64,000 nucleotides of DNA. It comes from Corticium candelabrum. Its lineage: Eukaryota; Porifera; Homoscleromorpha; Homosclerophorida; Plakinidae. The position numbers and the translations under genes were made by a program. The stretch lies in NCBI RefSeq assembly GCF_963422355.1, contig NC_085095.1, positions 5,426,327 through 5,490,326 on the forward strand, written 5' to 3'. Shown piece by piece: positions 9,559 to 53,100 of this stretch. Numbering within the stretch: the stretch's first letter is position 1; every line of letters begins with the position of its first letter. Below the pieces are notes generated by a model that made no database searches, was not told where the DNA came from, and worked only from the letters and a program-made list of their open reading frames with translations.

Positions 9559-11208
9559 CTATTTTAGTGTCACTCGAAATCTCACTAATGTAAATTTGAT
9601 ATACCCACTGTTTACCGAAGGCGTAGTGTGAGCAGCGAGTTTAAACGAAGTGGCGCTCACTTTCTTCTCAATTGGATAAGAATGCACTCGACGAAGAGAA
9701 TAGTCGTAATTTCGTGGTTGGTCAATCTGATTTGAATTGAAGTACGTTACTAAAGTTTCATGACTGTTGTTCAGATCTCCAGCAGTTTGGGCATCCACTT
9801 GCACTTCATCAAATTCATATTTTGATGGATCGAAACCGTAGTCTGATATACTGAACGTCGTCTCGACTCGATTGCCACGAGGTAACTGCAGCGTCTTGCT
9901 GTCGTTAACAACTTTCCAGCCAACTGTAACCTGCAACTTCACAGACTTCAATGTGTTGTTGAGACTAACTACCTAAATAATCATCATTACAACATACAAT
10001 GATTACTCATTTACAGAAATCGCTCCGATACTTACAAACCTGTTGCTGTATCGACTACAAAACACACACAACACCAAACGTTTAGTTAATACATGCTAAA
10101 GCCATACAACACTGACTCACCAACACGCTCTCGGTCAAGTTGCCGACGAGTTGCTTTAATTCCTCGATTTCTTTCATAGGAACAAGTCCAGGTGATCCTT
10201 GCAGACCGCCATCTCCTTGCTTAAATTCACACAAGCAATGAATTAAAAATTGTTTTTGCGTGTTTCACGCGTGGATCAAAAATGTAATAAATTCTAGAAA
10301 GTAAATTTATTGCTCTCACCTTTCCTTTGTCTCCTTTCGGACCTGCTTTGCCGCGTACACCAGAGCCACCCTAAAAATTTATTTTTTTATGTTATTCTTA
10401 ATAGACGACGGTCTCGCCTGTACCATGCATATTTACTATTACGGTACAAGATTAGAGAAATGTGTGTGATAATGATTATTATTACCTTTTGTCCTACTCC
10501 AGGCATTCCTTTTTCACCTTTCATTCCCCTTTCTCCAGGTAAGCCACGAGGACCAACGGGACCCTAACACACAAAACATTTTTACATTTACTGTTAACAA
10601 CTCTCACGGATTTAGTTGCAATCAATTCACTTACTGGTTCTCCCGTTCTTCCTAAAGATCCAGGAGGACCGGCAGGTCCAGGTACGCCAGGCATTCCAGT
10701 CTGACCGATTGGACCAGGAAAACCTCTTGGACCGAACACATCAGAGTTACACGGTTTCAGCGGAGTCTGGGGAGTCACCGCCTACATGTATAGTAACATT
10801 ATAGCGAAAACAACAATTAGGTCTCTGTTTGCCGTCTGCTACAAATTGTATAATTAAACCAGTGGATAGTTACAGTAAGAACGCAAACTCTACATGCTGT
10901 ATGCTTCCTTTGCAGCAATTTGCTCCCTTCCATCGCAGTATGTGACGTCAATAAGTGGGTGTACACGCATTAATTAACAAGGCTGCAACAACAACAAACT
11001 AGCATCTGTCAGATTACAGTTTACTTTAGCTAATTGTACTGGTCCCACTTTATTTTAAAATGTACAAACTCAACTTTTAGTAAAATTGTGAGTCGCAAAG
11101 CCTAGACATCCCGAGCAAAACAGAAATGCTAATTACCTCAACATTTGTCCTTCCCAGAGACAGCTCAGCTGCACGAAGAAGAAGCAAGAAACAAAGAAAC
11201 GTACTCAT
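9559..11208 (-). CDS. Short-chain secreted collagen-like protein B (7 exons, 291 aa)
   Basis: The exons on minus are 11208-11137, 10781-10635, 10563-10486, 10370-10320, 10219-10121, 10054-10040 and 9972-9559. Sizes match gene A exactly except the last exon, which is 3 bases longer. The product has the same signal peptide ([15 protein letters not shown]), Gly-X-Y region, microexon (SIQQQ) and C-terminal domain. Changes from A are mostly conservative. The collagen break reads GVGQKG, and the coiled-coil segment reads [18 protein letters not shown]. Both frames are open, so both genes look functional. A and B chains could form hetero- or homotrimers; this is inference. Confidence 0.88.
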
Positions 11209-11425
11209 CGTTTACTTCAATCGTCTGCACACCAACTAGTCTACGAATGACGAGCTACTCACAAAGCAGACCAGATACATACGAAGAGATGATGTCATAG
11301 TCCTGCAATTTAGGCAAACCACTAAGTTGAGTCATGTTGCGTAACACAACACGTAAAAGCGGTATGACGAAAACAGTATGTAGCGGAACGTTGCTTCCGC
11401 ACTAGATCACACAACAATCCCGGTG
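11209..11425 (-). promoter_or_regulatory. Collagen B promoter/5' region
   Basis: This region is conserved with the gene A upstream block. On minus it keeps ATGACATCATC (complement of about 11288-11298) and the TTTGCCTAAATTGC block before it. Conservation outside exons between diverged copies suggests shared regulation, although recent gene conversion would give the same picture. Confidence 0.45.
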
Positions 11426-12547
11426 TTTAATTAATTAATTAATTAAAATAATACGCTACGCTGCTTGCACTCACAGTGTATGCTGTCAGTTACAGCTATG
11501 TCTGCGTCATGTCACAACGAGAATCACCAAAACGTTTACAGCTATATATACCTTCGTCCACAAATACTAATGTGGCCATTTCCATATTCTACTGCATGAA
11601 TTCAAAGGGAAACCTACCGTCTGTTTTAGTAAGATAAGAACAGCTAACCGATGGGATAACCGATAGAATAGTTAGTAAGATACCGGAGGCTAGGGATACT
11701 GTAGATATTCTAGACGCTGCAATGCATATTCCAATAGTTTCAGGATTCTTTGCTGGCTGTTGATAAAAGTCTAGACCAGTAACAGTAACCTTTGAATCAT
11801 CATGGGCCTAAAATCTGAGAACAAACAGCGAAGTGTGGAAGGCGCCATGTTAGAATGCCATCATGTCCCGTACCTTATTCGAGCTCCCGGATAACGATGC
11901 AGTTCTGCAGAGAAATAGTTGTAATCAGACAGATGTCACAGGCAAATGGGGGATGATGGGTTGACGGAGATATGCGTTTCTTAGAGCTTTTGCTATTAAC
12001 TAAACGATTGAAACATTATAGCGCGATGGACAAAGGTTAGAGAAGCACCGATAAGACACTGAGAACTGAAGGTCTACAGACGATGACCACAAACAATTCT
12101 TTCATGCAATCACCGTCTCCACACAAGACTGCAAACCACGACAATCCGGCCGTCTTAAGTATCGCTATTACTTAATTTAACTACAAAATTCTCAGACTCT
12201 TTCGTCATTTCTAGTTACCTCTCACTCTATTTCCTCCACCAGCCTTCATTCGTGCCTTGCATACATAAGAAATCATATTGTGTGTACAAAATTATATTTT
12301 GGACTTGGTTAATCGAAAGAATTTTTGCGTCTTTGGTAAATCTCCCGACTGACAAATCCCAACACACTACAATATCGTATACACATCATAGCAACACAAC
12401 ACATCAACACAATATGTTACAGTATACATGTACCGTGCATGTCACCCGACCTTGTAAAGCAACCAAGTATACACGTGTATAAGTCATATCTGTAAGTTTA
12501 CCAATCAATACAGCAGAAAATGCCAGTCTAGTCGAGTGAGTCATTCC
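11426..12547. other. Intergenic, 1.1 kb, no gene seen
   Basis: There is a short TTAATTAA run (about 11428-11446), then unremarkable sequence with no long conserved-looking frame on either strand. It separates collagen B from the 3' end of the cadherin gene; both genes are on minus. Confidence 0.5.
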
Positions 12548-44168
<31,621 letters not shown>

Positions 44169-44754
44169 GGTTCCTCGCACCGACACGCTGAATAACGAAG
44201 AACGATGAGTTACACACAGCACGACATAAAGTAAATTCAACCAGGGCGTTCCCAGCGTCTGCAAACACAAGTCCCGCCCATTCAAACAACAACTCGCAAT
44301 CACAAAATGCCAATTCTCTCGCACTAGAACAACATACGTTCGCACACAAAACCTTCACCCCGCTCCACATCCAAATCACCAATTACGTATAAACACATGC
44401 AGCCAAATTGATCAAATGCGCCACCAAGCTAAAAGCGTAACAAGACAATGACAACCTAGCTCTAGAGTGCTGTGTTGTAGAAACGGCCGCACCGAGTGTA
44501 ACTACCGAGAGATGCTAGCTAGTGCTCGCAGTCGACCAAAATAGAGAGAACGTCATCTATTTTTCGCACTCACGTGAGCGCCCATCCCATCAATGCACGC
44601 CGCGTGAGCCCGCGTCTCCGGCCATTCAAGTTGAGCGATCTCGATTCGATAATCACAATAGAAACGAGACACAAATAAACGATTTGCCGCAGGTAATAAA
44701 TACACAAAGAGAAAAAACCGCCAAACTGTCGCGGTCATTAATGTTTGTTTACGA
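44169..44754. promoter_or_regulatory. Compact region between REV3L 3' end and cadherin start
   Basis: Less than 600 bases separate the REV3L stop from the cadherin ATG, both on minus. It must hold the REV3L 3' UTR and the cadherin promoter and 5' UTR. A possible 5' UTR splice acceptor (TTATTCAG) precedes the cadherin ATG by about 20 bases. I see no clear AATAAA or TATA box. Confidence 0.4.
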
Positions 44755-47700
44755 TCATGATGTACTGTCTAGTGTTGATTGCACTTCTTGCAAACGGGAT
44801 ACCATCTGAAGTCGATTGGTAGCTCTCCTCATGCGATAGAGATTCGGACAATCGAGTGAGACGCAAGCGAGGTCCGGATCACGACGACCGACGCAGTGAA
44901 AGCACAACTAGAATGAATGAAACAAAGAGAGTGGCGGAATGCGTGGGCGGAGACACCGTCACGTTATGAGCTCACCTCGCGGAGTTCCTTGTAGTTGCGC
45001 TCCAGTGTTCGGATACGGCTGCCCAAGACGGTCAACGACGACTGCGGGTAGCGTCGACAACGCTGGCAAACGTCGTCGCGCGTCATTTCGTCGCAAACGG
45101 GGCATTCGGTCGTGCCGAAATACTGAGAGATTGTGCCCTATTTATAGTTACACAAGTGTAAGGAACACCATCGATATTTATGGCTCTCGATGCCACCTTC
45201 TTTGCGTCTTCACTCTGTGTGTAGAAAGAAATACCAGCTCGTTGAAATTTTGGCAGCTCTGTGTACCTTCAATTGAACATCTTAATCAGAATAAGAGAAA
45301 TATGTGTAAACATGAAGTTATGTGTTACCACGATCTGACATCGACTCCCATTAAGGAGAACACTCTGTTAAGTGGTGGAATGATTTGTTTGGTGGCGTAG
45401 TAAACGTAGTTGATACGTAGACTTGGATCTCGTAATATTTCTTCAGGGCTAGAATGTTGTATGGATATCAGTTAGATTACAATTGTGATTAGGATGAGAC
45501 TGTGAGGGTATACCGTCTAACTAACTGTATCAGAGGTAATCCAGGACTGCCATACACCACCACGTAGGGAACTCGTTCACCAAGTCTTGGTTCGGCTCTG
45601 GGATCACTGGCCACAAGCTGCCTATCAAGGTCACAATGACAAACCATTTTGTAAATACATGCATTCATATCTCTATACTCAGAAGCAGACATGGATAATC
45701 AAGGGTGGCGGAACCAGGGCAGGAGGGGCAGCTGCCCCTTCCAATATCGAGATTGGGGGCATCACCCCTCCAATACTGGACGCTGTGTACAAGTTTCAGC
45801 AAATGATGATCAGAGAAAATACTTGGAAGTTTTGTTGTTTGCAAGTAGAAATAATATTGGATGGTGATGTAGTTGACTCGCATGATACACATTGTCGTGA
45901 TCATTTGTGTGCATGCTGCTCTGGCTACGTCTGTCACACAATAACAAACCAACCAACTTAAAATCAAAATGGCATCAGTCTGCTACAAATTTCTGATCCC
46001 CCTCAATCCAAAAGACCTTCCGCCGCCCCTGATAATTGATTCCCAATACATGTTCAGTATATAGCAACATTTAGCACCTTTGAAGTGTATCACCATTTAT
46101 GCATAACGTTTAAACAAAATCAAGTTTAGTGCGTAGTTCACACAACATTGCATTAAGAAGTATTCGTCTGGGTCACCTAGTCAAAACGCTTACTAATTAA
46201 ACAGCCTATCTATGTTTGGCATCGTTTTACAATATTCATAAACTTGTTACATGACCAAAAAGATAAAGCAACCAGACATGCATCTACACACTGTGACTAC
46301 TTGATAGAGACTGTGACAAACAAGCTGTATGTCATACATTTAATTAAACAACCAGCTCATCATCTCATTGATAATTGCATGCCAAATTAATCATAACACA
46401 AACTGTGAAAACAGATCAACAATCAATTTCTTAGACTCACTTTGTGATTTCCAGTGCTGGCACACAAGCTCCGGGTTTGTATGTACTGATTCCGCGATAT
46501 TCTTTGGCAAAAATAAACTCCTGCAACGAAATTCGTTCTTCTCCCATTTTCATAAACTGCTTCTGTACATAGCGCTTCACACGTGACACATCACGTGTGG
46601 TAAACAATAACTTGAGTGATTTCTCAAGTATCTACGACCAATATGCGACATTAGTCCAGCACAACCTGAACTATCTAGTACCAGACCTTCACCACAGCTG
46701 GACAACCATCTCGTCGTACTGTCTCAATACCTTTCGCATCGTATTCAGGCTCCACTTGATTTATGGTCTCATACATAAATCCAACATAACGTTTCTTTGT
46801 TTCCAAGATGCATGGAAGATACACCTGCAAACAGGAATTATTCTGTTTTCATGGCATCCAATCAAAACCACTTGTAATTGCTACTTTTTCAAACTTCAAC
46901 TTTACTGGCTTTGGATTAGCAGCTGTCACTTTTGTGACAATCTCCTGACCAATTCGAAATGCGTCTTCCTTTGATCTGCCCTTTAGCAGAACAAACATAC
47001 TGCAACAGCAGCAATTAGTGCAATAAAATTAATTTTAACTTCACAAAACAGTTACCTGTCTGTATCACCATAAACAACTCGAGCATTCCACTCGGTATTA
47101 GAATTGACCATCTGAATGGCTCGTTCCAATGTTTCTCGAGCCTTTCGTACAATACTATCCGCCACCTGTTACATAAATTCACCAGTATTAGCAAAGCATA
47201 CATGCTAACACAAACTTCTTACCTCAATGCATGGCATGCGACCCGAGAAGTTGGCACTTGTGTATCCATATGTAACATTCGCTATAAGTTTGAGACCAAG
47301 TTGCCGCAAATTTAACATACGGCAAAGCGTCTGAAAGAAAACCACGATTAGCAATAAATTGGTCAAATAATTAAAAATAAAAATTGCACCTTATCATCTT
47401 TACATTCCTTTATTGATTGTTTAACCATGATTCGAGCCTGAAGGATTTCCTCAAGCATTCTACCACGCACCGGTATACATAACAGTAAATAAATTGTCTC
47501 TGTCTGTGGTCATCTGCCACATACCTTGGTAAGACTCCACGCCGAACAGAAGAGTTAACAAATGCAACTCCATTAGGAGAAATATTCAAATTGCTTTCCA
47601 ATTTCTAGAAATTCCAGATTTCAACTAATCGAGTCACAAACACACCTTTAGTAGACAGCAAACCTTCAATACTGTTGGCTCAACATTCAAAGAAGTGACC

Positions 47701-50160
47701 CCAAACTTGAAGTCACCAGACCTACACCCAACAACCAAACATTACCGAGCACACCTAAACAGCAAATGCAAACAATCACTCTGCAAGGCTTGTGACTCTC
47801 CCAAGACATGTACAGAAGCAGTAGTTGTAAGCAATAATAATAGATGGATAGAGGGACTGGAAGTCAAGAACAAGAACAGGATCAACATAGAACCTCGACT
47901 CTGGTTCCAAAATCAGTTGTAAGCACTCTGGAGCATTCATCCTTCACAGCCATAGCTACAATTACTGTTACAGCATTGCAAACACTTCAAACTCATTCCT
48001 ACTTTGCCCGTTGTTGAGGACTCGGTGTGACAGCAATGTAGTTCATAGGTTTGGCTATCCGCAGCATCATAGACTCAACTCGATACTACTCATTATGTTT
48101 TAATAAAATAAATAAATATATCAACTACATCTCATACAAGATACACTAACCTGAGAACCTCTTGACAGCACTGAATAGAAAAGAATGCCAAACAGTCTGG
48201 CAAGCTCACTCGTTTGACAAATCAGATCCAGTTGCTCTAACAACTCCAAAGTAACCCGACATCGTCTCATGTAATGTTCAACTGTTCGCCATCTGCCAAA
48301 CAAAGAAAAATCCAAACACAAAGTTAACTAAATGAGTGGCTAACAATGCTTCACACTAAACACAAGCAATATAGTCATAACCTAACTCTTCTGTATCTTT
48401 CATTTACATTCATGATACGAAAAGTCTGTTCTACAGTACTATATCATAAACCCCATCAACAATACTCATTTGCATACTGGCATACCTGCAAAGCCGAGTC
48501 TTGTCATCAAACCATTCAGAAAGCTTTCGAAAAGTAAAGAGTGGTATGCGCTTGTGCAGTACGTGATATACCACATTCTCCAAACTGTAGACATTTAGTG
48601 TAACCTTTGTGCACAACACTTTTGTTTGCCTAATTCAAAATGTTAACCTCCACCACTCTAGTACCTCATGCCTCATCAATCTCCAAACATTCAGCATTAT
48701 TCTGCCACCAATACTGACTTCGGAAGTCTTTCTAGAACTATACTCATCTTCAGCACATTTTCGACTGCCAACAGTCTTGTCTATGAAAAATGTACAAAAG
48801 AGTTATAAAAGGCATTGCATTACATGGCTGCACTTGACTGAATCACCTGGAACTCTTGATAGTTGCATTTCAAGGTCAATGTTAAGAACACCAGCTCGTT
48901 GTAATACATATCCCCATGACAACATCTGCACCTCATAACCTACTAGAATGTCTGGATCATGTCTAATGGCAAAGTTAGATCAACAATAAAATAACCCAAA
49001 CCACAGCGTGAACTCTAAAACCTCCTAGTTAGTTGAACCAAACTGTTCAGTAGCTCTTTTTCATCAATATTGTATTGTATACTCAAGCCTGAAAGGCCAC
49101 AGTAATCAAGGTACTTGATGTCTGTGTTGTCTTGATCCACAACCAGCAGGCCACTGACTTCACGATTCACAGAGGAATCTGGTTCTAAGTCACGCCAAAT
49201 GCAGTAAAATATGGCACAAATTGGATCAACAGCTGGGTCTGGTTTCATATCTCGTCGAGTCTTTACATGTACTTCCATACTGAGCTGAGTGAGATGCTGA
49301 CACTAAGAAATCAAACAAACAGCAGTGATAATAGCAATGTTGCATACATTTGTAATCGGCTTTACCTCGTGTAATGCCCTTGCATTTTGCATGTTGTGTT
49401 GACTTATCTTAAATCCATAACTGTCATTTTGTGTTGGTCCATCAAGAAATGAGCCATCAGACAAACCAGTACTACCAGAGAATTTACTGTCTCTTTCCAT
49501 CAGAGGTGTTCGTTCAGACAAATGCCTCTGCTCTGAATCTATAACACTGGAAAGCACTCTTGCTGCTGTAGCTTCCTCAAACAAAGCAACGCCTTGCTTG
49601 GCAATCGGCGTACAGTTGGAAAGACCAAACAAACTCTTTCTGCTTCTCTGTGACTTTGGTGTACTGTGTTCTGTAAGATGTAAGGTAGCCACTTGACTAG
49701 ATGTTTGTAACGAAAAGCACTCAATCGATGTTTCTGCTTGACTGTCAGTTTGGACAGTAACTGTTGCAGTTGATGATGATGCTGGTTTGTTCCTTACAGA
49801 CTTCAAAGAATTCTTTAAGTCACTGCCTGCATCTTTGGTTTTGGTCTCCAGCATTAGTCTTCTCTTTTTCAACCAGTTTGTAGTCTTGCTAGGATGTATA
49901 GCACGTTTGGCTGGTGTTATGATACAACGTCGATCACCAATTAGAGAACACCTAATATTCATCCCTTTCTGCTTCATTTCAGCATCAAATCCACTGTAAC
50001 GAGACCGAATTTGGCTAGAAACCAAAGCCATCCAAATATCCTGTGAAAATCCCTCAGCATTTGTAATCCTCAATGTTCTCCATTGACTCAATGCGCCACA
50101 ACTAGAAGCATGCTGCTTGTCAATTGGTAGATATTTCTTGGTATTGAAAAAATCCAAGTC
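44755..50160 (-). other. REV3L: REV3L polymerase module and C-terminal domain exons
   Basis: The exonuclease-like and polymerase exons run from 50160 (DFFNTKKYL) through NDSYGFKISQHNMQNARALHE (about 49430-49370), VKTRRDMKPDPAVDPICAIF (about 49270-49200), DPDILVGYEVQMLSWGY (about 48960-48910), NVVYHVLHKRIPLFTFRKL (about 48580-48520), DFQSLYPSIIIAYNY, NISPNGVAFV and NVTYGYTSANFSGRMPC. The end of the module reads YGDTD, ETKKRYVGFMYET and GERVPYVVVYGSPG. C-terminal exon 45137-44976 has GTISQYF, CPVC and CQRC (zinc-type CysA). Exon 44907-44755 has CFHC and CVSLDC (CysB, the iron-sulphur/accessory-subunit cluster). Confidence 0.9.
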
Positions 50161-53100
50161 AAAAAGCTAATACAGCAAACAATCATACACTTCAGAAAAA
50201 CTACATAACTACTCAAACAACTGTAGTTGCAAATAAGTCCAAGTAGTGACATAAATACACTATATGTCATAGCCAAGACTTCTCTTCACGTAACTTTTTG
50301 CAAGTCAGTAAGTAGTCACAAATAATGTTGCTTAAAATAAAACATGAAAATGCTAAATATATTTAACGGCATATGCCTCGTTTCTGCATAATCATTGTCA
50401 AGAATATCCAGCACTATAAACATCCTGCCTATGGTTCCACATGCCCCGCACACATGTAAGTACATGTTTGTGTAGCTGGAATTAAGTACCCTTTTCATAG
50501 GTGATTAAACAAAAATAGTAACACGTGACACATTTGACCCTTTGGACCATTTTTACAAATAGGCAACAAAACGTGTTGAAAGATCAATGAACTCTTTCTA
50601 CTAAAGTATTTCCAACTAAGCAGCAAGAAGACAGAATATAATCACAATTGATAACTGTGAAAAAGATACATAACAGATTGGAATAGGCTAGTACCTTGTT
50701 AGATGGAACACAGAGACGAAGACCACCAACTTCCCTAGTAAAAATTCAAATTACTCCAAACACATTACTAAAGATATAGTACATACCTGGCTGGAGCAAC
50801 ATCTTCCACACGACTATAAAAAGCAGCTTGATGTTTGACAACTCGAATACCATAATGAACTGCTGAATCCAGAAGTTGAGAAGACGTTGGCGGAGATCTT
50901 GCAGGAGTCCAGACAGTACAATTTAGATTATCATTAGTTCTCATTGAAACTGCACCCATCTTGTAACTACTTTTCTCAGGCTGACAATTAGCAACATCTG
51001 TATCACATGAAGCAACTCTTTCATTACTTTCTTTTATGCTAAACCGAACCTTCTTAGCTGATGGTTCTAAACTATCCTGCCTTGCAACATTTTCTGATTC
51101 CTTTACCAAATTCAAATCAAAATCATCAAACAGATCAGATGCCTTAACTAGAAAATTTCCATCAAGTGGTAGTGGTGATGCTGACGGAGAAGTAAAAGCT
51201 AAGCAACTAAGAGAATCTATATTGTCACTACAGCCATATCCACAAAAGCGCTCCAGCATTGTTTCATCTCCTGCACGACAATATGGCTCATTATGACAGC
51301 TGTATTGAAACAAAGAGTTCCGGTAAAATGAGCACTTCTCTTTCCCTGAAAACTTTAAATGAGGTGGCTTTTGAGCTTGAACGCGATTAATAAGCAGAGT
51401 TGAAGACAAAGTGCTTTCATCTTCTTGAGAATCAAATGCTCCCATTAGACCCATAGAAGCATTTTCAAAACACTCAGACTCAGTATCTCCTATTATAGAT
51501 TGTTCTTGAAAAACACTGCCAGAGGAACCCGTATGAGAAATACTTTCTAATAAATCTTCAATATCTGACCGAGACAATTTCTTAACCAAAGGTGTAAGAA
51601 ACCGTGATGAGCATTTCTGCTGACTAGAAACCACACATGTTGAGCATTCTACTGCTGCATTTCGTTTAGACGACAGACGTGTTTGTATGCGATCTCCTTG
51701 TGCTTGCTTGTAATGGCCTTTAGATACTTTGAAATCTTTCTCACTATCAGGACTGCTGCCAATAACAGTTGCAACAGATGCTTTCTTCTTTTGTTTGTAA
51801 CGATTAAGAGCTGTATTCACAAACGTCACAAAGTCAAACACATAATGCCAGCATAGCAATTTTTCATAACATAACAATCTTTCATACATTCATACATACA
51901 TTCTATTTCCTACTCCTAATCATTCGAATCAGTACGGTAAAACAAGACAGATAAATGGCACTCTAAGAATACATCGAAATTCAGAATTGCAGAAGATGTT
52001 GCATTGACAATCCCATGTAATCTATTAGTGCTATGCCTTAAATTCTTGATTGCTGATGAGGACTAATCTAACTATGGATTGTCTAAGTGTCCAGCATGTG
52101 GTTCAGCAAACGTGAATCCAGCGTTCAATTTTGCTTGGTACCCGGTTAATATTAAGTTAAGTTAATAGACATCTCAACTACAAGTAAATGCCAACAACTA
52201 CAGTAGTATCAGCAAGAACCAGCCTATAAAATTTCTTTATCAATAAGGTTTTGCAAGTTTCATTCTACGTGGATGGTTTCTAGCAAAAGTCATTAATAAT
52301 AAATTCATAGTTACTTTAACACACTAAGCTTGATTGCCGCGAAACATCCAGGAACTAGTCTCGCGTAGCCAGACCGTTTCTAAATACTTCCGGTAGTACT
52401 TCAAAACGGTCTGGCTATGCGAGACTATCGAGGAACCACATCAGAGAAATGAGTGACACACCGCTTAGAGACCTTGGTGTCCGGACACGTCGAGCTCTAT
52501 AGTAGATCCGCGCCTGATTCAGTTGTGCATACCATAAACACTTTAAAGTAATACAGTAAGATAAACTCACCATATAAATGCTATAAAAGAAATGAAAATA
52601 CTATGACTAACACATACAAGACATTCTGCAATTTTCCATTTTCCCCGAAAAACATAATTGTGTGCACAGCACAAACGAATGCTTGATAACTCACAAATCA
52701 TGTCGTGAAATACGTTGTGTTTTAACCTATTATTAGTATATTATTTTCGTCACACTGGACAAACACAACCATCAGTAAAACTCAGATCTCTCTTATCTAT
52801 CCATGTGATAGTTCTTTAACAGCAACAACAGAGTGCAAGAATAAATCATGCAACAACCATTGTCAATAAAATTGCACTGATTACCTGATCTCTGTTGAAT
52901 CTTTCCTGGAATGTCTTTTGAACCATCCAGCTGTGGTATTCCAACAGTAGGCTTCTCATACTCATCCATCATAGCAGCAGCTGCATCATCAAATGAAGAG
53001 GGACAACTAAAAGAGTGAATCAGCTAACAAACAACAGAACTACAAGCTAGAATTGCAAACTGCACGTTTTGTTCTCTTCAATCTTGTCGATCCAGGTACC

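Larger units (their letters stand above)
9065..11425 (-). repeat. Arm B of the inverted duplication containing collagen gene B
   Basis: This is the reverse complement of about 3915-6175. Matching runs from the outer flank (ACACCGGGATTG... on minus) through the gene to the inner flank, where GGACAATTTAGCGAC and the ACTTTCAGT motif are shared. The spacer between the arms is about 2.9 kb and is filled mainly by transposon debris. Confidence 0.88.

Noticed and set aside
44939..45400. 153-codon plus-strand ORF starting MRGRRHRH
   Set aside because: It is antisense to the REV3L C-terminal zinc-cluster exon, which explains the openness.
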